Source of the DNA: Allobosea sp.
GTDB taxonomy: Bacteria; Pseudomonadota; Alphaproteobacteria; Rhizobiales; Beijerinckiaceae
Assembly: GCA_024231975.1 (NCBI GenBank)
Contig: JAAEQB010000057.1
Span: forward strand, 62,001-126,000
DNA length: 64,000 nucleotides
Direction: 5' to 3'
In this document: one piece after another, positions 34,214-43,158 of the stretch
How the letters are laid out: every line of letters starts with the position of its first letter
How positions within the stretch are numbered: the first letter of the stretch is position 1
Program-made: the position numbers and the translations under genes
The notes under the pieces: model-generated
Seen by the model: only the letters and a program-made list of their open reading frames with translations
Databases searched by the model: none
What the model was told of the DNA's origin: nothing

Positions 34214-35203
34214 ATGTCAAGACTGCCAAAACAATCGTTCATGCCGTCGCGCCGCAGCGTGCTCCAGGGCGCAGGCGCCGCACTCATCGCATCGCGGCCG
34301 GCCCATGCGGCTGACAAGATGCGCATCGTCAGCAGCCAGAAGGGCTTCTGGGATACGACGCTCATCCTGTTCGGCCAGCAAAAGGGCATCTTCGCCGATA
34401 ATGGGCTCGAATTCGACATCATCTGGACAGACGGCGGCGCTGACATCCAGCAGTCCATCATCACTGGATCAACCGATTTCGGTGTGGCGCCCGGCATCCT
34501 GGGGGCGCTCAGCGCCTTCGCGAAAGGCGCGCCCATCGCTGTCACCAACGCCGCGATGACCGGCTCAAGTGACCTGTTCTGGTATGTGCGCTCAGACAGC
34601 CCAATCCGGAGCCTCGCCGATTGCGCCGGCAAGACAGTGGCATTCTCCCGGCCGGGTGCGTCTAGCGAGCTCATTGCCGCGACTCTGCTCGACCATGCCG
34701 GCGTCAAAGCCAAGCTGGTCGGCGCCGGCGGCCCCGGCGCCACCCTCACCCAGGTCATGTCGGGCCAGATCGATGTCGGCTGGTCGGCGCCTACAGTTGG
34801 ACTTGCTGAAGAACGTGCTGGGCAACTCCGTGTCATCGCCCGTGGCAACGATGCTCCCGGCCTTGCCTCACAGACCGTGCGCGTCGGCATGACCAACAAC
34901 AAGTTCCTGACCGAACGCGCAGATTCGCTCAAGCGGCTTTTCAAGGGAATCCAGCAGACGATCGAATGGGCCTATTCCGGAGACGAGGCGGTGCAGATGT
35001 ATGCCGATCTCAACCGCATCGATCTAGCCACCGGCCGACAGGCGCGGGACGTCAATTATCCGAAGGCGGCGCTGGCGCTGGCCCCAATCGGCAACCTCGA
35101 GCTCAGCATCGCGCAAGCCGTCAAGGACAAGCGGTTGTCCACTACGCTGACGCCCGACCAGACTAAGGCCTTCACGGCCAATGTCGGTCGGTTCCTGGCA
35201 TGA
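34214..35203 (+). CDS. ABC transporter substrate-binding protein, NMT1-like (system C, second binding protein)
   Basis: 329 residues. A Tat-like start (SRRSVLQGAG) and a signal ending near RPAHA lead into KMRIVSSQKGFWDTTLILFG. The blocks GALSAFAKGAPI, LFWYVRSDSPI and TLTQVMSGQIDVGWSAPT match the binding protein of system A (9010) almost position by position. GAGAGGAGAG precedes the start. It overlaps the first permease gene by 4 bases. Ligand unknown. Confidence 0.87.
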   Translation: MSRLPKQSFMPSRRSVLQGAGAALIASRPAHAADKMRIVSSQKGFWDTTLILFGQQKGIFADNGLEFDIIWTDGGADIQQSIITGSTDFGVAPGILGALSAFAKGAPIAVTNAAMTGSSDLFWYVRSDSPIRSLADCAGKTVAFSRPGASSELIAATLLDHAGVKAKLVGAGGPGATLTQVMSGQIDVGWSAPTVGLAEERAGQLRVIARGNDAPGLASQTVRVGMTNNKFLTERADSLKRLFKGIQQTIEWAYSGDEAVQMYADLNRIDLATGRQARDVNYPKAALALAPIGNLELSIAQAVKDKRLSTTLTPDQTKAFTANVGRFLA

Positions 35204-35943
35204 CGCGCGGCGGGAGCATCGGCAGCATCGGGCTGCTCGTTGCGGTCGTCGCTGGGTTGGAGGCCCTGTCGCGCACCGGCCGGGTTTCAGCGTTCGTGAT
35301 GCCGCCGCCATCCGAGATCCTGGCCGCCATCCCTGCCCTCGTGCTGCACGAGGGGCTGGGCTACGCGACTTGGCTGACATTCAACACCACCTTCGCGGCC
35401 ACCGCGGCGGCGCTGCTGCTCGGAGTTCCCGCCGGCACGCTGCTGGCACGTCGGCGTGTGTTAGGGCAGGCCTACGAACCATGGCTGGAGGCGGCCTTCG
35501 CCGCCCCTATCATTCTGCTCTATCCGCTGTTCCTGATCTTCTTCGGTCGAAGCCTAGTAACTGTGGCGGTCATGGGGTTTGTCGTGGCGGTGATCCCGGT
35601 CATCATCAAGACTCGGGAAGGCATCATTGGAGTGAGGCCGGTTCTTCACAATCTCGCGCTGTCGCTCCACATGACGCCGCTGCAAAGCCTAACCAAGATC
35701 GTGCTGCCTGCGGCGCTTCCGACGATCTTCGTCGGTTTGCGGTTGGGATTGATCTACGCGATGATCAACATCGTTGCCGTTGAATTCCTCGTGGGCATCG
35801 GCGGTCTCGGCTTTGTCGTCGCCGACATGTATGATCGCTACGATATTCCTTCGATGTATTCGGCCGTCGTTTTCGTCATCGTGCTGAGCAGCCTGTTTTT
35901 CTTGCTGATAGAGCGGGGGGAGCGATGGCTACGGCCGGTCTGA
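35200..35943 (+). CDS. ABC transporter permease (system C, permease 1)
   Basis: 247 residues, about six helices, with IFFGRSLVTVAVMGFV and PAALPTIFVGLRLGL in the coupling part. It is the counterpart of the system A permease at 12174. It overlaps both neighbours (4 bases with the binding-protein gene, 19 bases with the next permease gene), so the three membrane and binding components are made from one coupled message. Confidence 0.86.
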   Translation: MTRGGSIGSIGLLVAVVAGLEALSRTGRVSAFVMPPPSEILAAIPALVLHEGLGYATWLTFNTTFAATAAALLLGVPAGTLLARRRVLGQAYEPWLEAAFAAPIILLYPLFLIFFGRSLVTVAVMGFVVAVIPVIIKTREGIIGVRPVLHNLALSLHMTPLQSLTKIVLPAALPTIFVGLRLGLIYAMINIVAVEFLVGIGGLGFVVADMYDRYDIPSMYSAVVFVIVLSSLFFLLIERGERWLRPV

Positions 35944-36710
35944 CTGCGTTTGCCCCGTCCCAGTCCGGCGGCGTGACCGTGACCATGATCCGGATGCTGA
36001 CGCTCGCCGGCCTGCTGGCCGCATATCAGGCGATCTCGTCATCGGGACTCGTTTTCACCGGCGCCATGCCGAGCCTTTGGGCCATCGGCTCGGCGTTGCT
36101 GCGGCAGCTTGCGGATGCCGGCTTCTACGCGCATCTCGGCATCACCGCTTACGAAGCGGGCGCAGGCATCCTGATAGGCGGCAGCGTCGGCCTGCTCTGC
36201 GGGATCGCTCTGGGCGTCTCGCGGCTGCTGGCCGCGGTGCTCGATCCCTGGGTGCGTGCGCTCGCCCCGGCGCCCAAGATCGTTTTCCTGCCCATCCTCA
36301 TGGTGGTCTTCGGCATCGACGCCGGCCCGAAGATCGCGATGGCGGCGATCTCGGCGTTCTTCCCGGTGGCCGTGGCGACGTTCGGCGGCATGCGCGGCGT
36401 CAGTCCGATCTTGATCCGGGTCGTGCGCAGCTTCGACGCCTCCTTGCTGCAGCTCGTCCGGCTGGTCTATCTGCCCTCGATCGTGGTGCCTGTGCTCGGC
36501 AGCTTGCGACTCGCCACCGGCGTAGCTCTGATCGGCGCGCTGCTGGCTGAGGTGAAGATGTCGAATCGCGGCCTGGGGTATCTGATCATCCAGGACTACA
36601 ATGCGTTCCGGACGGCGGAGATGTACGCTCTGCTCATCTCGGTGTTTACCCTCGCGCTCGCCGTCAATGCGGCGTTGCGGGCCTTCGGCCGCCGCTACGG
36701 TGCGGTGTGA
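35925..36710 (+). CDS. ABC transporter permease (system C, permease 2)
   Basis: 261 residues with a soluble N-terminal lead of about 20 residues, then about six helices. PAPKIVFLPILMVVFGID and GPKIAMAAISAFFPVAVA mirror the system A permease at 8169. The gene overlaps the previous one by 19 bases. The order ATPase, binding protein, permease 1, permease 2 differs from system A, where LysR and the decarboxylase-like gene are inserted in the middle. Confidence 0.86.
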   Translation: MATAGLTAFAPSQSGGVTVTMIRMLTLAGLLAAYQAISSSGLVFTGAMPSLWAIGSALLRQLADAGFYAHLGITAYEAGAGILIGGSVGLLCGIALGVSRLLAAVLDPWVRALAPAPKIVFLPILMVVFGIDAGPKIAMAAISAFFPVAVATFGGMRGVSPILIRVVRSFDASLLQLVRLVYLPSIVVPVLGSLRLATGVALIGALLAEVKMSNRGLGYLIIQDYNAFRTAEMYALLISVFTLALAVNAALRAFGRRYGAV

Positions 36711-36773
36711 ACACCTGTTTTTCATGACGGCCCGTCTTGCGCAGACTTCCGCCTTATCCGATTGGAAGGGACC

Positions 36774-37970
36774 ATGCCTCTCGACAACGCGATCAGCATC
36801 GCGGACCTTGCAGCCCGCGCGCGACGGCGCCTGCCGCGCGTGGTCTGGGACTATCTCGACGGCGGAGCGGAGGACGAAGCGACGCTGCGCGACAATCGCG
36901 CCGCCTTCGAGCGATGGCAGCTGATGCCGAGCGTGCTGACCGGCAACAAGCAGCGCGATCAATCGGTCGAACTGTTCGGCAGCCGGTTCCCCGGCCCGTT
37001 CATGATCGGACCGACCGGCCTCAACGGCCTGCTCTGGCCGGATGCGGACCTCGAACTCGCCCGAGCCGCGGCCGATGCGGGCATCGGTTTCGCATTGTCG
37101 ACGGCGTCGAACAACGCGCTCGAGCAGGTCGCCGCGATCGGCGCAGGCACGCGCTGGTTCCAGCTCTACCCCTGGGGCGACGTCAGCTTCGCAAGCCGGT
37201 TGCTCGATCGCGCCCGCAACGCCGGGTACCAGGCCGTGATCGTCACCGTCGATACGCTGACGGCCGGCAAGCGCGAGCGCGACCTGCGTAACAATTTCTC
37301 GCATGAGCTGCGCCTGACGCCCCGGGTCGTGCTCGACGGTCTCCTTCACCCCGGCTGGCTGGCCAATGTCTGGCTGAACAAGGGGATGCCGCGCTTCGAG
37401 AACCTCGCCGAGTTCCTGCCGCCCGGTGCCACGGCTGCCGAACTCGCAGACTTCACGCGCTCGAAGCGCAATCCCGCGTTCTGCTGGGCCGATATCGCAA
37501 GGCTGAAGGAACGCTGGGACGGGCCGCTGCTCGTCAAGGGAATCCTCTCCGGCGCCGATGCCCTGCGCGCCCACGAGCACGGTGCCGACGGCGTCATCGT
37601 CTCCAACCACGGCGGTCGCCAGCTCGACGGCGCGCCGGCCTCCATCGACAGCCTGCCCGAGGTGGTGCAGGCGGCGGATGGACGGATGGTCGTGCTCATG
37701 GACGGAGGCATCCGGCGCGGCTCCGACATCGTCAAGGCCGTGGCGCTGGGCGCCGATGCCGTCCTTCTCGGACGCGCGACTCTTTATGGCGTCGCTGCAG
37801 CGGGGCGAACCGGGGTTGAGCGTGCGCTGGCGATACTTCGGGACGAAGTCGATCGGACCATGGCGTTGATAGGAGTGGGCGCCCTTGCGGAGCTTCGCGC
37901 GAGCGGCATCCTGTATCCGCATCCGGCATCCAAAGGCCTGCCCGCTCGATCCAAACCAGCAGCGTGCTGA
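36774..37970 (+). CDS. FMN-dependent 2-hydroxyacid dehydrogenase (lactate/mandelate dehydrogenase family)
   Basis: 398 residues from the ATG at 36774 (GGAAGGG upstream). The start SIADLAARARRRLPRVVWDYLDGGA, the mid-protein QLYPWGD and the catalytic SNHGGRQLDGAPAS (His is the base) fit the glycolate oxidase/L-lactate/(S)-mandelate dehydrogenase family, and the C-terminal half has the FMN-phosphate site (DGGIRRGSD, LGADAVLLGR). Its Arg-rich middle (about 160-215) resembles the membrane-binding loop of (S)-mandelate dehydrogenase. It sits 63 bases after the transporter genes. An intended chain mandelate-benzoylformate-benzaldehyde-benzoate with the enzymes at 14609 and 16579 is possible but not shown. 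Confidence 0.83.
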   Translation: MPLDNAISIADLAARARRRLPRVVWDYLDGGAEDEATLRDNRAAFERWQLMPSVLTGNKQRDQSVELFGSRFPGPFMIGPTGLNGLLWPDADLELARAAADAGIGFALSTASNNALEQVAAIGAGTRWFQLYPWGDVSFASRLLDRARNAGYQAVIVTVDTLTAGKRERDLRNNFSHELRLTPRVVLDGLLHPGWLANVWLNKGMPRFENLAEFLPPGATAAELADFTRSKRNPAFCWADIARLKERWDGPLLVKGILSGADALRAHEHGADGVIVSNHGGRQLDGAPASIDSLPEVVQAADGRMVVLMDGGIRRGSDIVKAVALGADAVLLGRATLYGVAAAGRTGVERALAILRDEVDRTMALIGVGALAELRASGILYPHPASKGLPARSKPAAC

Positions 37971-38072
37971 AGCGCCACGACCGATGCCTCTTCCTATCTT
38001 TGGCACGCCCGCCAGATTCTTACCTCATCCCGCTCGCCTAACGGCCAACGGTACAGAAAGGCCGCCTCTCCC

Positions 38073-38999
38073 ATGACATTTATGGCGGCGAGACTCGGAG
38101 AGCTGTTTTCGATTCTGTCCGTTCTGGCCTTCGGCTTCGGCGGCGTGGCGATCGCCAAAGCACGCAAGAGCGGGCCTGGCGACGGCGGGGCCATCCTCTC
38201 GGTGGGGTTGACCGCGCTCCTTTCCGCAGCCCTATGGGTGAGCACGGCGCAGGAGTCGCAGAATCTGGTAGGAAGGCCCGGCGCGCTTGTAGGCCTCGCA
38301 TGGTTTGCGCTTTCGGGACTTCTCGCGACCGCCCTGGCCCGCAGCCTGTATTTCCTCTCGGTGCGAGATCTCGGCGCGATCCGCGGCGCCGCAATCAAGC
38401 GCGCCATCCCCTTTTTCTCGGTGCTGTTCGGCGTCGTCTTTCTCGGCGAGATCCTAACCTCGGCCAAACTCGGCGGCCTCCTGCTGATCGCGATCAGCGT
38501 GGCCGCCCTGGTGGCGGTCGATCTCGCAGGCAGCGGAAAGTCTTCTGCACCGGCGGCGGAGCAGATCGAGCCGATGGGCTATATCTGGGGAACGGCTTCG
38601 GGCCTCTGTTATGCCTCGGCCTACGTCGCGCGCAAACTGGGGCTCGATCTGGTCCCGGACGGAGCGCTGGGCACCTTCGTCGGAGCCATGGCTGCAATGG
38701 GCTACTATGTCCTCACCGCGCTCGTCAGCGGGCGCAGCCGCAAGGCGATCCTCTCCGCATTGATGGCGCGCAACATCTGGGGTGTAGCCGCGGCGCTGTG
38801 CTTCGCGGCGGGGCAGATCGCCAACTTTTATGCAATTCAGTATACGGCGATCTCGACAGTCGGAGCGATTCAGTCGCTCGAGGTTTTCGTGTCGATGCTG
38901 ATCGCCAGCTTGCTTTTGCGAACTGAACGCGCCCCGAATCTCCTCACCATCGCCGCCGCGGTCGTCGCAACCGCCGGTGTGCTGCTTGTCGTCGCCTGA
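38073..38999 (+). CDS. DMT/EamA-family transporter
   Basis: 308 residues with ten hydrophobic helices in two repeats (about 5-150 and 172-305). The first repeat has LARSLYFLSVRDLGAIRGAA and the second ends with TERAPNLLTIAAAVV. There is no clear similarity to the other EamA protein of the window (7214) beyond the fold. It follows operon C by about 100 bases and is in the same direction. ATG at 38073 has no strong ribosome site; an ATG at 38085 is an alternative. Confidence 0.82.
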   Translation: MTFMAARLGELFSILSVLAFGFGGVAIAKARKSGPGDGGAILSVGLTALLSAALWVSTAQESQNLVGRPGALVGLAWFALSGLLATALARSLYFLSVRDLGAIRGAAIKRAIPFFSVLFGVVFLGEILTSAKLGGLLLIAISVAALVAVDLAGSGKSSAPAAEQIEPMGYIWGTASGLCYASAYVARKLGLDLVPDGALGTFVGAMAAMGYYVLTALVSGRSRKAILSALMARNIWGVAAALCFAAGQIANFYAIQYTAISTVGAIQSLEVFVSMLIASLLLRTERAPNLLTIAAAVVATAGVLLVVA

Positions 39000-39036
39000 C
39001 AACAGCGTTACGGGCGGTCGCGGAGCCGAACCGACA

Positions 39037-39243
39037 CTACCGCCGGTTGGGCGGTTCTTCCGGCGGCGGGTTGTTCGCGGCGGCCGACAAGATCGCGATG
39101 GTATCCTGTTCCGCCGCCGCAGCGCTCTTGTAGCGCGGTGCCGTGGTCACCAGCGGCTTTTCCGCATCTGCCGGCAGGTAAATCTCGATGGCGAAGCGGC
39201 CGGATGCTCGATCCTCGACGGGTTCAATACGGATTGTCGGCAT
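39037..39243 (-). CDS. Small hypothetical protein
   Basis: 68 residues from an ATG at 39243 with GGGAGGA 7 bases upstream. The N-terminal half is a likely beta-hairpin domain (MPTIRIEPVEDRASGRFAIE), followed by an Ala-rich helix and a Pro-rich tail. Composition and ribosome site support a real gene, but I do not recognise a family. It converges with the EamA gene. Confidence 0.6.
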   Translation of the reverse strand: MPTIRIEPVEDRASGRFAIEIYLPADAEKPLVTTAPRYKSAAAAEQDTIAILSAAANNPPPEEPPNRR

Positions 39244-39471
39244 ATCTAGTCCTCCCTTTTTTCATGAGCACAAAACCTCTTCTGATATTTTAGGATAGGC
39301 ACAGTCTGGTGGTCCAAGACAAAAGAGCTTTGTCTGCCAAGCTTCATGCTCATGGTCGATTTCAGTCCTTATGACGCTCAGACTGTTCACTGCGGCACCC
39401 GCTCGCGTCAGAAAATGCGATGGAACGTGGAACGGGAGCAGTTCCGCGATTCGGAGAAGTGTGGAATTCCC

Positions 39472-39939
39472 CTAGCTGGCCGACGTCAGCCGCAACGGCG
39501 CGCGCGAGACCTCGTTGTTGGATTCGACGAGCCTGGCCAATATGCTCATGAAAGCCTGCCGGTCCTCGGGCGGCAGCGGGGCCAGGATGCGCGTCTGCGC
39601 CCGATCGACCAAGGGCTCAGCCTGAGCGAGAACCGCCTCTCCCTCGGGCGTAAGCCGCAGGACCTTGACGCGCCTGTCGTTGTGGTTGCCCGAGCGCAAG
39701 ATGAGCCGTTTCGTCTCGAGACGCTCCAGCACGTTGGCGAGCGTGGAGCGATCGAAAGCGACCAGCGCCGACAACCGCGTCGCGTCGATTCCCGGATGGT
39801 CGCGGATGGTGACGAGTGCGGCATATTGCACCGGCGTCATGTCCAGGGATGCGCATTCGTCGAGGAAGATCGAGACTGCGATCTGCTGGGCGCGCCTGAT
39901 CAGATGACCGGGCATCGAATAGAGATTCTGGCTCGCCAT
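39472..39939 (-). CDS. MarR-family transcriptional regulator (MobR-like position)
   Basis: 155 residues. It opens MASQNLYSMPGHLIRRAQQIA, then the winged helix with IDATRLSALVAFDRSTLANVLERLETKRLI and the wing NHNDRRVKVLRL. In Comamonas testosteroni, MobR, a MarR protein, controls the 3-hydroxybenzoate 4-hydroxylase gene mobA (known from the literature). Here the marR gene follows a mobA-like gene by 92 bases on the same strand, which supports a similar control loop. Confidence 0.86.
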   Translation of the reverse strand: MASQNLYSMPGHLIRRAQQIAVSIFLDECASLDMTPVQYAALVTIRDHPGIDATRLSALVAFDRSTLANVLERLETKRLILRSGNHNDRRVKVLRLTPEGEAVLAQAEPLVDRAQTRILAPLPPEDRQAFMSILARLVESNNEVSRAPLRLTSAS

Positions 39940-40031
39940 TCTACGATCTTCGCCTCGCCCTCATCCCGAAACGGCGGCAATCCATGCCGGGAGCGGTCTA
40001 CCCCCGCAAGCACGGACGGCCATCCTCTCTT

Positions 40032-41978
40032 TCACCTCGCCGGTCCGATCTCGCCCGGGACGAGCATGGATGAGGCGAAAAAAGCCGAGAGCGCTGCCCC
40101 GTCGGCCAGCGGCAGGATCTCGGCGACATACTGGTCCGGCCTGACGACGACGACGCAGCCGGCCTCGCGGCGGATACCGCGCAGGTCGAAGATGTCCTGC
40201 CCCGAGCGCGTATCGGCGCAGAACAGCTTTTCATAGTCCCATAGACCGTAGCGTCCCTTCGCCGGCCGCAGGAAGGCCGGAACGCGCGCCATATCGACCT
40301 CGCGATGGTTCTGCTGCAACACCGCCAGCACGTCGATCACGGCGTCGACATCCTGTCCCGGCGGCGTATGGCGCCGGAGAGGCGACGATTCGTCGGCGTC
40401 GAGGAAACGGCAGAGCTTCATCAGCTCCGATCCGGCGTCGAAGGGCTCGCCCGCATCGGCGAAGGCGATCAGGCGCCAGCGTCCGTCCGCCTTCGCGCAA
40501 TGGCCCAGTTCCAGCGGCTTTGCATCAGCCAGCCGCACGACCGGGGCCGAATGCAGCCGCATGCCGAGCGGAAAGCCGCTTGCCAGAGCCTGATGCCGGC
40601 CATCGCCGCAGATCAGCGAGGGCTTGTAGCGGACCGCCGTGCCGGCTGTGAACCGCCCCTGCTTGACGAAATAGCGCTGGAAGTCGGCAGGATCGACGGC
40701 ATCATCCTGATTGCCGGCCCCCGTTTTGGGACGGGCGCTGAACATCCGGGCGAACTCGCGGTCGAAATCGATCAACTCCTTTGCGACGGCATGGCGCTCG
40801 ATCGAATATGTGTCGAGCAGCCACGGCGAGGCCTGTCCCCGGATGACGGCCGCCAGCTTCCAGCCGAGATTGAAGGCATCGCCCATCGAGACGTTCATGC
40901 CCTGCCCCGCCTTGGGGCTGTGGGTGTGACAGGCATCCCCGGCGATAAAGACGCGCGGCCGGCGATCCTCTCCGGCTGGAACGTCGTCGAACTTGTCGCA
41001 TAACCGCTGGCCGATCTCGTAGACCGACCACCAGGCGATCTCCTTCACCTCGAGGGAATAAGGACGGATGATGCGCCGGGCTGCCGCAACGAGCCGGTCC
41101 GCGGTGATCGCGCGGGCCGAGACCCGCTCGTTTTCGGCGAGCTTGTCGAGCTCGATATAGAAGCGCACGAGATAGCCGCCCTCGCGCGGGATGATCAGCA
41201 TGCTGCCTTCCTCGGCGGAGTGGATGGCGCTCTTCAGGCGGATATCCGGAAAATCGGTGACCGCGAGGACATCCATCACGCCCCAGGCCTGATTGGCCGA
41301 GTCGCCGGTCAGGCTGCGGGCGAGCGACTTTCGCACGGCGCTGCGCGCACCGTCGCAACCGACCACGTAGCGCGCCTTGACGACCTCCACCGTCCCCCGG
41401 CCTTCGGAGCCCGCCCGCTCCAGCCTCACCGCGACCGGATGGGACCGGCGGCCGTCGCCATCCCCTCCCGCGATCTCGAGATCGACGAAGCGCAACCCAT
41501 AATGCGGCTCGAGGCCGAGCGGCGCATGGCGCATGGTCTCGAGGAGAAAATCATGCACGCGCGCCTGATTGAGGATGACATGCGGAAACTCGGACAGGCC
41601 GTCCTCGGTATCCTGGATGCGGCCGTGGCGCATGATCTTGCCGGCATCGGCCTCATCGGGCTTCCAGAAGGTCGTTTCGTTGACCCAGTAGGCCTCCTTC
41701 ACGACACGTTCGGCAAAGCCGAAGGCCTCGAACATCTCCATCGTCCGGCAGGCGATGCCGTCCGCCTGCCCGATCTGGAGCGGCCCGGACTTTTGCTCGA
41801 CGATGCAGACGCTGAGATCGGGAAAGGCGGCAAGTTGGGCCGCCAGGACGAGCCCCGCCGGCCCGCAGCCGATGATCAGGACATCGACCTCCCGCGGCAG
41901 GCCCCGGCCGCCTCCGGGGGCGGGGACTGCCCTGATCGCCGGATCCCCCGGCCTGAAACCATTGAGATGAAATTGCAC
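40032..41978 (-). CDS. mobA: FAD-dependent aromatic hydroxylase, 3-hydroxybenzoate 4-monooxygenase-like
   Basis: 648 residues. The FAD-binding motif VLIIGCGPAGLVLAAQLA starts near residue 33, the GCDGARSAVR motif near 208, and the GDACHTHSPKAGQGMN motif near 340 closes the FAD site. The C-terminal 180 residues match the thioredoxin-like dimerisation domain of the phenol 2-monooxygenase/MobA group (MobA is about 640 residues). MobA turns 3-hydroxybenzoate into protocatechuate with NADPH and O2. Other phenolic substrates are possible. It sits between a class II aldolase-fold gene and a marR gene in one operon. Confidence 0.82.
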   Translation of the reverse strand: MQFHLNGFRPGDPAIRAVPAPGGGRGLPREVDVLIIGCGPAGLVLAAQLAAFPDLSVCIVEQKSGPLQIGQADGIACRTMEMFEAFGFAERVVKEAYWVNETTFWKPDEADAGKIMRHGRIQDTEDGLSEFPHVILNQARVHDFLLETMRHAPLGLEPHYGLRFVDLEIAGGDGDGRRSHPVAVRLERAGSEGRGTVEVVKARYVVGCDGARSAVRKSLARSLTGDSANQAWGVMDVLAVTDFPDIRLKSAIHSAEEGSMLIIPREGGYLVRFYIELDKLAENERVSARAITADRLVAAARRIIRPYSLEVKEIAWWSVYEIGQRLCDKFDDVPAGEDRRPRVFIAGDACHTHSPKAGQGMNVSMGDAFNLGWKLAAVIRGQASPWLLDTYSIERHAVAKELIDFDREFARMFSARPKTGAGNQDDAVDPADFQRYFVKQGRFTAGTAVRYKPSLICGDGRHQALASGFPLGMRLHSAPVVRLADAKPLELGHCAKADGRWRLIAFADAGEPFDAGSELMKLCRFLDADESSPLRRHTPPGQDVDAVIDVLAVLQQNHREVDMARVPAFLRPAKGRYGLWDYEKLFCADTRSGQDIFDLRGIRREAGCVVVVRPDQYVAEILPLADGAALSAFFASSMLVPGEIGPAR

Positions 41979-42011
41979 GGCCGCTTCCAGAAGCTCGGGA
42001 CGGTTTTCGGT

Positions 42012-42803
42012 TCAGCCGGGCACGGCCTCGCAGCGAATGCGCGCTTTCTCGAGCCAGAGATCCCAGGGCCTCTGCATCTGCCCCTCGACCTTGTCGACGC
42101 AGGCGCGGCACTCTCCCTCGGTCAGGAAGGTGACCTCGCCGAGCTGCATCGCCTGCAACTGGTAGCGTGCGTTCAGCTCCGCATAGACCGCACGATAGAC
42201 GGCCCGCTTGATCGAATCTCCGACGACGGTTGAACCGTGCCCCCGCATCAGCACGATATCGCTCTCCGAGAAATGCCGTGCCAGCGCCGCACCGATATCA
42301 CGATTGCTGATCAGCAGATCGGTCGACTCGCCCGCCACCTCGCGAATCTCGAAAACCGGCGCACCTGGTCCGATGAACCCCGCCATATGGAACAGCGGGC
42401 GCAATCGCGCGCCCCTGACGACGCTAAGCGGCACGATCGAATGCGAATGGCTATGGACCACCGCCTGGACATCCGGTCGGGCCTTGAAGATCTCGGAATG
42501 GATGAAGCGTTCGAGATAGACCTTGCGCCCTTTCGCGTTCACCGCCTCGCCATCGAGCGTGAACTCCACCAGATCGTCGAGCGTGACCCTGCCCGGCGCC
42601 ATGTTGCGGGCGAGGAAGAAACGGTCCGGCCGCTTGTCGTGCCGGACGCTGATATGGCCGAAGGCATCGACGACACCCTGGTCGAACAGGATGTGATTGG
42701 CTGCCACCAGCTCGTCGAGCAAGGCAGTCGAAACGTCGCTCGAAGCATCGCCAACGTCAGGAACCGCAACCGCGGCACCGCCCCCGGATTCGCTGTGACA
42801 CAT
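42012..42803 (-). CDS. Class II aldolase/adducin-family protein
   Basis: 263 residues from the ATG at 42803 (GGGAGGAC upstream); the longer frame to 43109 is not supported. The metal ligands of the family are present: His117 and His119 (VVHSHSHS), His189 (MRGHG) and the acidic residue Glu98. Class II aldolase-fold proteins cleave sugar phosphates, and one branch decarboxylates dihydroxyphthalates (PhtC type in Arthrobacter-like bacteria, known from the literature). The neighbouring hydroxylase favours an aromatic-ring role, possibly decarboxylation, over sugar metabolism (inference). The hydroxylase gene starts 33 bases after its stop. Confidence 0.78.
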   Translation of the reverse strand: MCHSESGGGAAVAVPDVGDASSDVSTALLDELVAANHILFDQGVVDAFGHISVRHDKRPDRFFLARNMAPGRVTLDDLVEFTLDGEAVNAKGRKVYLERFIHSEIFKARPDVQAVVHSHSHSIVPLSVVRGARLRPLFHMAGFIGPGAPVFEIREVAGESTDLLISNRDIGAALARHFSESDIVLMRGHGSTVVGDSIKRAVYRAVYAELNARYQLQAMQLGEVTFLTEGECRACVDKVEGQMQRPWDLWLEKARIRCEAVPG

Positions 42804-43158
42804 GGCCCGTCCTCCCTTGCTGTTCCGCCCTGTCTCTCCACCGACGGTTTCGTCGGCAGGCTGGATTATATGAGCACTGAATATCAGCATACGGAGGAAA
42901 TGCCAACCGCGCGATCTCCGGCGAAGCGGAACGCGGACCGCGATAAGAAGCCGACACGTCAGTGGGGTGCGCTGGCTTTGCCGGGAGCGAGCAATTCCGG
43001 GCAAGCGTACCGGCGGTGCCGAGCCGGCCTCCACCCGAAGGGGCCGCACCCTCCGATAGAGTTCGGGGGGCCAAGCCCGAGGCGCGCCTTCATCCGGCTC
43101 CGGGAACAAGAAAAGAGCAAATTCGCCGGGGGCGTCCGCCGCGCTCCCGCCGGACCGG
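42804..43158. other. Intergenic region upstream of the aldolase-hydroxylase-marR operon
   Basis: 355 bases without a convincing gene. The stretch near 42865-42900 (gattatatgagcactgaatatcagc) is AT-rich and lies about 65-95 bases before the aldolase start, so the operon promoter is probably there. The remainder is GC-rich and shows no repeat or terminator with a T run. Confidence 0.35.

Noticed and set aside
36039..38006. Long minus-strand frame (655 residues) opposite the system C permease 2 and FMN dehydrogenase genes
   Set aside because: Spans two real genes on the other strand, with no recognisable fold.
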